Source of the DNA: Xanthobacteraceae bacterium
GTDB lineage: Bacteria; Pseudomonadota; Alphaproteobacteria; Rhizobiales; Xanthobacteraceae
Assembly (NCBI GenBank): GCA_030043175.1
Contig: JASHYD010000331.1
Span: 1-6,954, forward strand
Direction: 5' to 3'
DNA: 6,954 nt
The number at the start of each line of letters is the position of its first letter. Position 1 is the first letter of the stretch. A model generated the notes under the pieces. It saw nothing but the letters and a program-made list of their open reading frames with translations, ran no database searches and was not told the DNA's origin. Below, piece after piece: positions 1 through 5,046 of this stretch. The position numbers were made by a program, and so were the translations under genes.

Positions 1-358
1 CGTGGATACCGAATAAATTTATGCAAATGGTGATGCCGTATGATGAAGCTGTTAGCGTCGCTGGAAAATGTTACGCTGGCACCAATACCATAGGCGCCGA
101 AGGGACCGACGAATTTAGGAATGCGCGAAATAGTTGCTGGAATTATCTCGAGTCAACTGGCAGAACATACGGCTTCGACAAGTCGCGAAGCGCTTGCCTG
201 CATGCGGGTCTACGACAACTGACAATGGAGCCAACATGGAGGCGAGACGACAACATGATTCTTGCATATTGCGGCGAGTGTGGAAGACCATTGTTCGCCA
301 ATCTATGCTGATAAGGTATTTTCACTAGTTTCATTGCCTTACAACAGTTTTACTGACT
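1..358. other. AT-richer leader region upstream of the MmgE/PrpD gene
   Basis: This stretch is visibly less GC-rich than everything to its right, which suggests either a different origin or a decayed region. It contains one marginal open frame (listed separately) and a small hairpin, GCTTCG (172-177) with CGAAGC (186-191) around an 8-base loop, with no T-run after it. A weak promoter-like pair, TTGTTC (291-296) and TAAGGT (312-317), has a short 15-base spacer and is not convincing. I recognise no RNA gene or mobile-element end here. Confidence 0.5.
21..311 (+). CDS. Marginal open frame, hypothetical protein (possibly the 3' end of a longer gene)
   Basis: A 96-residue frame runs from ATG at 21 (other in-frame ATGs at 27 and 33) to TGA at 309-311. 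The frame stays open back to base 3, so it could be the C-terminal part of a gene that begins outside the window. There is no Shine-Dalgarno sequence before the candidate starts. The protein has no signal peptide or membrane segment. It contains six cysteines, including a CGEC pair near the C-terminus (residues 84-87), but no family I recognise. Third codon positions are not GC-biased, unlike every confident gene here. It is either a recently acquired gene, a remnant, or a chance frame in AT-richer DNA; I favour chance or remnant. Confidence 0.25.
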   Translation: MQMVMPYDEAVSVAGKCYAGTNTIGAEGTDEFRNARNSCWNYLESTGRTYGFDKSRSACLHAGLRQLTMEPTWRRDDNMILAYCGECGRPLFANLC

Positions 359-1714
359 ATGGACATGACCCCCGATCCGGCTGCCGCAGCACTCACCAAG
401 ACCGTGTGCGTGCATCTCGCAGCGGCGCGGCATTGCGATCTTTCGGCGGCGGCGGAGCGCGAGACCCGTCGCGGCGTGCTTGACTGGGTGGGTTGCGCGC
501 TTGCGGGCAGCAGGCATGCCGCAGTCGATACACTCCTCGCAGTCCTGCAAGAGGCCGGCGGCCGGCCGCAGGCGACGGTGCTTGGCCGCGACCTCAAGCT
601 CGGGCTGCTCGATGCGCCGCTCGTCAACGGCCAGATGGGCCATGTGCTCGATTTCGACGACACGCACATGGGCGGCGTCGTCCTGCATACGAGTGCGCCT
701 GTTCTGGCGGCGCTGTTTTCGTTGGCTGAGCGCACCCCTGTTAGCGGCGCCGACCTGATGCTCGCCCATGCGGTGGGGTTTGAAGCCGGCATTCGCAGCG
801 GCCTCACGGCGCCTGGCCACCACAAAGGCGGGTGGCACCTCACCGGCACGCTTGGCACCATCGCGGCAGCGGTGGCGGCCGGTAAGCTGATCGGGCTCGA
901 CGCGCAGAGACTCACCCATGCCATGGGCATTGGAGCCACCCAGGCAGCCGGCATGCAGCAGAACCGCGGCACCATGTGCAAATCTTTCCACGCCGGAAAA
1001 GCCGCGCAGAATGGGGTGCTGGCGGCTTTGCTGGCGGAGCGCGGTTTCGACAGCTCGCAGGAAATCATCGAGGGCCGTAAAGGATTCTGCCGCGTCTACA
1101 GCGACACCGCGGCGCCCGAACGCCTGATCGCCGGCCTTGGCGAAAGCTGGCTGATCGAGGCCAACGGTTATAAGCCCTATGCCTGCGGCGTGGTGCTGCA
1201 CCCGCTGATCGATGCCGTTATCACCATCCGCAATCGCGAGCGCATCGATCCGGCGATGGTGAGCGAAATCAGCCTGCGGGTGCACCCGCTCGTGCTGTCC
1301 ATCACCAACGTCCTCGAGCCCACGACAGGGCTGCAATCGAAATTTTCAGCGGTTCATTCGGCGGCCGTCGCGCTCGTCGAGGGCGGCGCCGGCATCGCCC
1401 AGTATTCCGACGCCAAGGCCGCAGACCCGATGGTGGCGGCGCTGCGCCGCAGAACCAAGCTTGTTGCGGATGAGACCGTGCGTTCCGACGAAGCCTTCGC
1501 GACCATCGAGGCCGGACGCAAACGCTACGACGCTCACGTTCGCCACGCGAGCGGCACGGCGGGCAATCCGATGAGTGACGCAGCCATCGAAGCCAAGTTC
1601 CGCGCCAATGCGACGCCGATCATCGGCGGCGAGCGCGCGCAACGCGTGGTTGAGTTTGTGTGGGGGCTGGAACGCCAGCCGGACGTGCGCCACTTGATTG
1701 CGCTTGTGGCGTAG
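359..1714 (+). CDS. MmgE/PrpD family protein
   Basis: This 451-residue protein has the usual length and layout of the MmgE/PrpD family, which includes 2-methylcitrate dehydratase, cis-aconitate decarboxylase and many uncharacterised dehydratase-like enzymes. An all-helical N-terminal domain carries the family signature NGQMGHVLDFDDTH (residues 90-103), then VLHTSAPVLAALF (108-120). The middle holds CKSFHAGKAAQNGVLAALLAERGF-type sequence (207-230, with H211 and K214). The smaller alpha/beta domain carries KPYACGVVLHPLIDA (272-286) and KFSAVHSAAVALVEG (328-342). The C-terminal segment GNPMSDAAIEAKFRANA (402-418) is also typical. It should be cytoplasmic. The start could be ATG at 359 or 365; neither has a clear ribosome binding site, so the start is uncertain. 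It stands alone: no citrate-synthase or propionate genes are next to it, so the substrate cannot be assigned and prpD would be over-naming. Confidence 0.93.
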   Translation: MDMTPDPAAAALTKTVCVHLAAARHCDLSAAAERETRRGVLDWVGCALAGSRHAAVDTLLAVLQEAGGRPQATVLGRDLKLGLLDAPLVNGQMGHVLDFDDTHMGGVVLHTSAPVLAALFSLAERTPVSGADLMLAHAVGFEAGIRSGLTAPGHHKGGWHLTGTLGTIAAAVAAGKLIGLDAQRLTHAMGIGATQAAGMQQNRGTMCKSFHAGKAAQNGVLAALLAERGFDSSQEIIEGRKGFCRVYSDTAAPERLIAGLGESWLIEANGYKPYACGVVLHPLIDAVITIRNRERIDPAMVSEISLRVHPLVLSITNVLEPTTGLQSKFSAVHSAAVALVEGGAGIAQYSDAKAADPMVAALRRRTKLVADETVRSDEAFATIEAGRKRYDAHVRHASGTAGNPMSDAAIEAKFRANATPIIGGERAQRVVEFVWGLERQPDVRHLIALVA

Positions 1715-1721
1715 TCGCCAC
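1706..1721 (+). terminator. Hairpin spanning the stop codon of the MmgE/PrpD gene
   Basis: GTGGCG (1706-1711) and CGCCAC (1716-1721) form a perfect 6-bp stem with the loop TAGT, which contains the stop codon. The following bases (GTCTTCC) are only mildly pyrimidine-rich and there is no T-run, so intrinsic termination would be weak. It may be chance. Confidence 0.3.
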
Positions 1722-1744
1722 GTCTTCCACCGTTCCCCTGCTGT

Positions 1745-1838
1745 GGGGCGATCCTTGTGGTCGCCCGATGCGGGCGCCGGGTCCGCCTCCGGGCTTTCCG
1801 GACTGCCATCGTTACGGTTGCGGAATTTCATCCGATGG
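1745..1838. repeat. Tract of small inverted repeats, possible dispersed intergenic element
   Basis: Three short perfect inverted repeats follow one another. GGGCGA (1746-1751) pairs with TCGCCC (1761-1766). TCCGG (1788-1792) pairs with CCGGA (1798-1802) around a 5-base loop. CCATCG (1806-1811) pairs with CGATGG (1833-1838). The tract ends where the multicopper-oxidase-like sequence begins. I have the impression of having seen similar sequence as small spurious ORFs in Bradyrhizobium-type genomes, which would fit a dispersed repeat, but only one copy is in the window and I cannot confirm it. No T-run follows, so these are not obvious terminators. Confidence 0.3.
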
Positions 1839-2004
1839 GGTCCGACGGCGTGGCGGCGATGGCCGCCATCAAGCACCCGATGCCCGATAACACCCTGCCG
1901 TTGATGACCGGGTTTGGGCGGTTCGGGCCGCTCGAGACGGGCAGGCACTCGGCGCGAACGACTACGGCGATCCCGGCCCCATCCCGAGGGAACCGTTGCC
2001 CACG
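1835..2004 (+). pseudogene. Frameshifted C-terminal remnant of a multicopper oxidase
   Basis: From ATG at 1835 the frame reads MGSDGVAAMAAIKHPM, then PDNTLPLMTGFGRFGPLETG, ending near 1942. From memory, this closely follows the methionine-containing C-terminal tail of periplasmic multicopper oxidases in Hyphomicrobiales, which have a P-x-NT-x-PMMTG-x-GPFGP-x-E-MGGMF pattern. After 1942 the match resumes in a different frame at 1948 with LGANDYGDPGP, equivalent to the family's downstream (P)xDYxDPG(W/P) segment. About eight residues (the GMFxVxKVR part) are missing between the two pieces, so a small deletion changed the frame. None of the cupredoxin domains, nor the HCH...H type-1/trinuclear copper motifs that should precede this tail, are present; the MmgE/PrpD gene lies upstream instead. 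It is therefore a non-functional scrap. Its position just before copC fits an ancestral copper-resistance operon. The assignment rests on recalled family patterns and was not aligned. Confidence 0.55.
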
Positions 2005-2191
2005 AGATTGGTAAATCGCACAGCGCTCGGAATGGATAGCCGCATGACCATGGTCTGGATGCAGGACCCCTGCGATGCTCAAGGCCGTCGTCGCGGCAAA
2101 ACACGAAGTGACGCGCGCCCCCAAGAACGGGCCGCTGGATGAAATCGATATGACTCAACCCCTGGAAACGCGCTACTACACACTTTCAAGC
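2005..2191. other. Intergenic leader of copC with no recognisable gene
   Basis: This stretch joins the oxidase remnant to the copC ribosome binding site. A frame open from ATG at 2075 runs through into copC in another frame; it has no recognisable content and is probably spurious. I see no convincing -35/-10 pair. TGAC (2151-2154) with TACTAC (2174-2179) is too weak to call as a promoter. Confidence 0.4.
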
Positions 2192-2192
2192 G

Positions 2193-2199
2193 AAGGAGG
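2193..2199 (+). promoter_or_regulatory. Strong Shine-Dalgarno sequence of copC
   Basis: The sequence AAGGAGG, followed by T, is nearly a full match to the 16S rRNA 3' end, and 5 bases separate it from the ATG at 2205. It fixes the copC start and is the strongest ribosome binding site in the window, suggesting efficient translation when the gene is transcribed. Confidence 0.9.
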
Positions 2200-2204
2200 T
2201 TCAT

Positions 2205-2582
2205 ATGTCAACTCAACGCACAATCGTCGTTCTCGCCGCGTCGGCTCCTCTCGTGCTGTCCGGCACCGCAACCGCCCTGGCGCATGCGCACCTCGTTCGT
2301 GCGACCCCGGCGGTCGGCGGCACGGCCCAAGTGCCAGTGAGCGAAGTCACCCTGCGTTTCAATGAGAGACTGGAGGGTAAATTCAGTTCCGTCGTCGTGC
2401 GCGACTCGACGGGCAAGCAGGTCGACAAAGGGGACGGGGCCGTCGACACGAACGACCGCACCTTGATGCGGGTGCAGCTGCAACAGCCAGTGGCTCCGGG
2501 CGTCTACAAGGTCGAGTGGAAGGTGATGTCGGCCGATACCCACAAGGTCGATGGCAACTTCACGTTTAAGGTGGGCGAGTAA
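2205..2582 (+). CDS. copC: Periplasmic copper-binding protein, CopC family
   Basis: This 125-residue protein is a typical single-domain CopC. Residues 1-26 form a Sec signal peptide ending ALA; cleavage there would leave a mature protein starting His-Ala-His (H27, H29). The N-terminal His is the hallmark Cu(II) ligand of the family. The remaining ligands expected from known CopC structures are present as D111-T-H113 in the SADTHKVDG motif near the C-terminus, and the beta-sandwich core motif LRFNERLEGKFSSVVV (50-65) is intact. The methionine-rich loop that binds Cu(I) in Pseudomonas syringae CopC is missing, so this should be a Cu(II)-only type. It delivers or buffers copper in the periplasm. 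CopC usually partners with the membrane protein CopD, but no copD follows and a terminator ends the unit. A multicopper-oxidase remnant lies upstream. Confidence 0.92.
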   Translation: MSTQRTIVVLAASAPLVLSGTATALAHAHLVRATPAVGGTAQVPVSEVTLRFNERLEGKFSSVVVRDSTGKQVDKGDGAVDTNDRTLMRVQLQQPVAPGVYKVEWKVMSADTHKVDGNFTFKVGE

Positions 2583-2587
2583 CCCAT

Positions 2588-2612
2588 CCCCCGCCTGCGG
2601 GCGGGGGCTTTT
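2588..2612 (+). terminator. Rho-independent terminator of copC
   Basis: CCCCCGCC (2588-2595) and GGCGGGGG (2600-2607) form a perfect 8-bp, nearly all-GC stem with the loop TGCG, followed by CTTTT. It lies 5 bases after the copC stop codon, so copC is transcribed without a downstream partner. Confidence 0.9.
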
Positions 2613-2719
2613 GCCCAGAGCCGCTCGCTGAGCGATGCCACGAAACTCATCCCGTCGGAATGAACTGCAGCTGCGAACCTCGTCCTGAGAGGCTGCCTGT
2701 GCGTCCCCCGCCAGCGCTC

Positions 2720-2733
2720 AGGAGCGCGCTCCT
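2720..2733. repeat. Perfect 14-bp palindrome
   Basis: AGGAGCGCGCTCCT is a complete self-complementary palindrome in the gap between copC and the FAH-family gene. It has no T-run after it. It could be part of a dispersed palindromic repeat or a dimer-binding site; only the symmetry is seen. Confidence 0.5.
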
Positions 2734-2803
2734 TAAGCATAAGGGCAGAGTTATTTCGCTGCTTCGATTCGGGGCGCGGGCGGTGTTTGGTCATCCGCTG
2801 TGG

Positions 2804-2813
2804 ATTTGCAAAT
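2804..2813. promoter_or_regulatory. Perfect palindrome ATTTGCAAAT, candidate regulator site
   Basis: This AT-rich 10-bp palindrome stands out in GC-rich surroundings, about 110 bases before the FAH-family start. The sequence TGCAAATTTCGG here (2807-2818) matches TGCAAATTCCGG in the lut leader (4918-4929) at 11 of 12 positions, hinting at a shared operator. The function is an inference. Confidence 0.3.
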
Positions 2814-2856
2814 TTCGGCGTATATGGCGAGAAGGCGGGCATATGACCCCACCCCC

Positions 2857-2883
2857 TCCTCCGCTTGCGGGGGGAGCGGAGAG
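2857..2883. repeat. Palindromic CGCTTGCGGG element, copy 1
   Basis: A compact hairpin centres on CCGC-TT-GCGG (2861-2870), and an alternative 7-bp pairing joins CTCCGCT (2859-2865) to AGCGGAG (2875-2881). The core matches a second element at 4824-4851. Such sequences are scattered between genes in many Hyphomicrobiales genomes (recalled, not searched). It ends about 40 bases before the FAH-family start and would lie in its 5' leader. Confidence 0.5.
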
Positions 2884-2922
2884 TGGGCGCACGCACGACG
2901 TTGAAAAAGTTGGAGCGCGGTT

Positions 2923-3780
2923 ATGCGTCTGGCAAGCTATATCGCCCATGGGCGAACGAGCTTCGGGATTGTGGTGGACGGCGGGGTAGTGGATTTTCGG
3001 GTGCGGTTCGGCTCGCGGTTTGCGACGCTCGTCGACCTGATCCGGGCCGACGCCGTCGACGAGGTCGGTGCGGCGGTTGCGGGCATGCGGCCCGACTTCC
3101 CACTTTCGACTGTCGAGATGTTGCCGCCCTTGCTGGCGCCGGAGAAAATCCTCTGCATCGGCATCAACTACGCCAACCGCAACGTCGATTTCAACGATCC
3201 CGTCGTGCCGAAATATCCGAGCATGTTCTATCGCCATGTGGGCTCGTTCGTCGGCGCCGGGGAGGCACTGGTGCGTCCGAGCGTTTCGGCGCAGTTCGAC
3301 TATGAGGGCGAGATTGCGGTGGTGATTGGCCGCGAAGGCCGTCATGTCCCGAAGGAACGCGCTCACGAACATATCCTCGGCTATACGCTGTGCAACGACG
3401 GCACGGTGCGGGACTGGCTGCGCCACGGCAAGTTCAATGTCACCCAGGGCAAGAACTTCGATCGTTCCGGCAGCATGGGCCCGTTCATCGTCACGGTCGA
3501 TGAGATCGATCACGAGAAGCCGATGCACATCATCGTCAAGGTCAATGGCGAAGTCACCCAGGACGATAACACGGCGAGCATGATCTTCTCGTTCGCCGAT
3601 CTCATTGCCTACATCACGACTTTCATGACGATCAAGCCGGCCGACGTCATCGTGACGGGCACGCCCGTCAAACTCGGACCGCGGCCAGATCCGCCGCGCT
3701 GGCTCAAGGCCGGCGATATCGTGGAAATTTCCTCGCCTGAACTCGGCTTGTTACGCAACCCGGTGGTCGATGAGGAATAG
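2923..3780 (+). CDS. Fumarylacetoacetate hydrolase (FAH) family protein
   Basis: This 285-residue protein has the two-part FAH layout: a short variable N-terminal domain (about 1-70) and the catalytic beta-roll domain, beginning near PEKILCIGINYANRN (73-87). The metal-binding signature is intact: E128 and E130 in FDYEGEIAVV, and D159 in CNDGTVRDW. The catalytic lysine K177 in QGKNFDRSG and the TGTP turn (245-248) are also present. Family members hydrolyse or decarboxylate beta-diketo and 2-oxo acids using Mg2+ or Mn2+ in the cytoplasm. After TGTP the usual glycine-rich G-x-G is replaced by VKLGPRPDPPRWLKAGD, a variant loop that may shape substrate choice. The ATG at 2923 is supported by GGAG (2912-2915) 7 bases upstream. 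The gene is not coupled to any neighbour, so the substrate is unknown. Confidence 0.93.
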   Translation: MRLASYIAHGRTSFGIVVDGGVVDFRVRFGSRFATLVDLIRADAVDEVGAAVAGMRPDFPLSTVEMLPPLLAPEKILCIGINYANRNVDFNDPVVPKYPSMFYRHVGSFVGAGEALVRPSVSAQFDYEGEIAVVIGREGRHVPKERAHEHILGYTLCNDGTVRDWLRHGKFNVTQGKNFDRSGSMGPFIVTVDEIDHEKPMHIIVKVNGEVTQDDNTASMIFSFADLIAYITTFMTIKPADVIVTGTPVKLGPRPDPPRWLKAGDIVEISSPELGLLRNPVVDEE

Positions 3781-3804
3781 CGATCGCCAGGATCGGATTT
3801 GTCA

Positions 3805-3880
3805 CCGTCGCGACAAGCGCCGGCATGACGGCGAGGACGCTCATTTAGTCGCGACGGAACGTGCTCAGGCGGTCATGCCG
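3805..3880. repeat. Two interleaved perfect inverted repeats
   Basis: CCGTCGCGAC (3805-3814) is inverted as GTCGCGACGG (3848-3857), and CGGCATGAC (3821-3829) is inverted as GTCATGCCG (3872-3880). The arms alternate A-B-A'-B', the geometry of an H-type pseudoknot in RNA or of overlapping protein sites in DNA. The A arms are themselves nearly palindromic (GTCGCGAC). A third GTCGCGA lies at 3931-3937. The repeats are between the FAH-family gene and the exported protein. No T-run follows, so this is not a standard terminator. Confidence 0.6.
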
Positions 3881-4055
3881 ATGTGCGAGGCGGGCCTGAC
3901 GGCAATCGATGACGCAATTCCATCTACACAGTCGCGAAAAATGCTCTATTGTGTCGCCCCGGCCCGTCACAGAACACGCCCAGAACATCCGCATTCGGGG
4001 ATGAGGTTCGCGTCAGGGCGAGCAACCCCTCGGGCGGCAAGTGGAGGATATCATC

Positions 4056-4676
4056 ATGACGAATTTCAAATCTGGCGTCATCAGCGCCGCCGGCCTCGCG
4101 CTGCTGCTTTCCGTCGCTTCGGTTTCGGCGCAGCAATCCCCCCCTGTACGGGTACGCGGCGAGATCCAGAAGATCGACGGCGATACGCTGACCGTCAAGA
4201 GCCGCGACGGCGCGACGGTCACCGTCAAGCTCAGGGAGAACGCAACGGTCACGGGCGTCGACAAGGCGATGCTCTCTGACATCAAGCAGAACTCGTTCGT
4301 CGGCATCACCGCCATGCCGCAACCCGACGGCACGCAGAAGGCCATCGAAGTCCACATCTTTCCGGAATCGCGGCGCGGCGCCGGTGAAGGCTACCGGCCG
4401 TGGGACCTCGTGCCCAACAGCACCATGACCAACGCCAACGTAGAGCAGCTCGTGACCGCGGTCGACGGCCCGATGCTGACGATGAAGTACAAGGACGGCG
4501 AGAAGAAGATCCAAGTGCCGAACAACGCCACGATCGTGCAATTCGTCAACGCCGACAAGAGCGACTTGAAGCCCGGCGCAAAGATTTTCATCGCCGCCGG
4601 CACCAAGCTGCCGAACGGAAATATCGAAACCGCAGGCATCAACGTGGGCAAGAACGGCATCACTCCGCCGATGTAA
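4056..4676 (+). CDS. Exported DUF5666-like protein with two similar beta domains
   Basis: This 206-residue protein starts with a Sec signal peptide (residues 1-25, hydrophobic AAGLALLLSVASV, cleavage likely after SVSA before QQ), so it should be periplasmic or exported. The mature part has two related halves of about 70 residues. The first starts at VRGEIQKIDGDTLTVKSRDG (33-52) and the second at VEQLVTAVDGPMLTMKYKDG (129-148); each continues into a valine-rich strand and an NATI/NATV turn. This resembles DUF5666-type small beta-barrel domains. I have seen close relatives annotated as hypothetical in Bradyrhizobium-type genomes; their role is unknown. No cysteine or catalytic motif is visible. 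The ATG at 4056 is preferred over an in-frame GTG at 4041, because GGAGG (4043-4047) is a good ribosome binding site 8 bases before it and the GTG lies within the binding-site region. Confidence 0.88.
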   Translation: MTNFKSGVISAAGLALLLSVASVSAQQSPPVRVRGEIQKIDGDTLTVKSRDGATVTVKLRENATVTGVDKAMLSDIKQNSFVGITAMPQPDGTQKAIEVHIFPESRRGAGEGYRPWDLVPNSTMTNANVEQLVTAVDGPMLTMKYKDGEKKIQVPNNATIVQFVNADKSDLKPGAKIFIAAGTKLPNGNIETAGINVGKNGITPPM

Positions 4677-4726
4677 ATTGGCCTCCATGGAAGCTTGTCT
4701 CCGCGTTGAACTTTTTTTAAGAACTC

Positions 4727-4752
4727 ATGGCCGGGCCTGTCCCGGCCATTCT
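4727..4752 (+). terminator. Terminator-like hairpin after the exported-protein gene
   Basis: ATGGCCGGG (4727-4735) and CCCGGCCAT (4741-4749) form a perfect 9-bp stem with the loop CCTGT, followed by TTCTC. The downstream T-run is short, but a run of seven Ts (4712-4718) lies just before it. It lies about 50 bases after the stop codon and probably separates this gene from the lut operon. Confidence 0.65.
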
Positions 4753-4823
4753 CACGTTTGCCTGCCTCGCACCGGCAGCGTCCCAGCTCGTCGGCAGGCT
4801 GGTCACACCTGGCGCCGCCTCCT

Positions 4824-4851
4824 CTGCCTCTCCCGCTTGCGGGCGAGGCAG
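4824..4851. repeat. Palindromic CGCTTGCGGG element, copy 2
   Basis: A 5-bp core stem CCCGC-TT-GCGGG (4832-4843) extends, after one T/C mismatch, through seven further pairs, CTGCCTC (4824-4830) with GAGGCAG (4845-4851). This is a long, nearly perfect hairpin in the leader of lutA. It shares its core with the element at 2857-2883, so it probably belongs to the same dispersed palindrome family. Confidence 0.6.
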
Positions 4852-4898
4852 CGGTGAAGGGTCTCAAACCTCGCTCACAGCCGGGTGGAGCGGCCGCT

Positions 4899-4926
4899 GA
4901 ATTTGCGCGCAAGAACGTGCAAATTC
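4899..4926. promoter_or_regulatory. 8+8 inverted repeat with embedded 10-bp palindrome upstream of lutA
   Basis: GAATTTGC (4899-4906) and GCAAATTC (4919-4926) are perfect inverted arms 12 bases apart. The left arm also overlaps the perfect palindrome TTGCGCGCAA (4903-4912). The site is about 120-150 bases upstream of the lutA start. Such symmetry suggests binding of a dimeric regulator, but no regulator gene is in the window. The function is inferred. Confidence 0.4.
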
Positions 4927-4982
4927 CGGACCTGGTGAGGGAGTGGCCGAATTTTCTCGCTGTCCGCGACTGTCGGCCCCGC

Positions 4983-5010
4983 TTGCGGATGTGGTCCAAT
5001 GGTCTAAATG
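4983..5010 (+). promoter_or_regulatory. Weak candidate lut promoter with a TGGTC direct repeat in its spacer
   Basis: TTGCGG (4983-4988) and TAAATG (5005-5010) are 16 bases apart and match the sigma-70 consensus poorly. The spacer carries TGGTC-CAA-TGGTC (4992-5004). TGGTC/TGGT half-sites are typical of FadR-type GntR regulators, the class that controls lactate genes in several bacteria (LldR, LutR). Known sites are usually inverted, however, and these are direct. This would leave a leader of about 30 bases before lutA. Confidence 0.3.
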
Positions 5011-5046
5011 TCGCGCAGATCTCGCCGATCCAAGTGGAGTCATTCG

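Larger units (their letters stand above)
2613..2922. other. Palindrome-rich intergenic region upstream of the FAH-family gene
   Basis: No gene is supported here. The frames that cross it have no family content and no ribosome binding site. It holds a 14-bp perfect palindrome (2720-2733), a CCTTA/TAAGG mini-hairpin (2731-2744), the palindrome ATTTGCAAAT (2804-2813), a TATATG box (2821-2826) without a matching -35, and a CGCTTGCGGG palindromic element (2857-2883). The promoter of the next gene must lie in this interval, but I cannot place it. Confidence 0.5.

Noticed and set aside
350..1336. Long antisense open frame (328 residues) opposite the MmgE/PrpD gene
   Set aside because: It mirrors a confident gene with GC-rich third positions, has no family content and is rich in Arg/Ala/His, as expected of a shadow frame.
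1346..2158. Antisense open frame of 270 residues across the end of the MmgE/PrpD gene and the following gap
   Set aside because: Arg-rich low-information sequence with no recognisable motif, and it overlaps the confident gene and the oxidase remnant, which read on the other strand.
2075..2365. Forward frame overlapping the start of copC
   Set aside because: It runs through the copC signal peptide in another frame, lacks a ribosome binding site, and becomes Arg/Ser-rich once inside copC.
2791..3528. Antisense frame of 245 residues opposite the FAH-family gene
   Set aside because: The + strand encodes all FAH catalytic residues; the antisense frame is a shadow.
359..3780. A single catabolic operon joining the MmgE/PrpD and FAH-family genes
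   Set aside because: They are more than 1.2 kb apart, with a remnant, copC and a strong terminator between them, so they cannot be one transcription unit.
3924..4688. Antisense open frame opposite the exported-protein gene
   Set aside because: The + strand frame has a ribosome binding site, signal peptide and domain repeats; the antisense frame has none of these.
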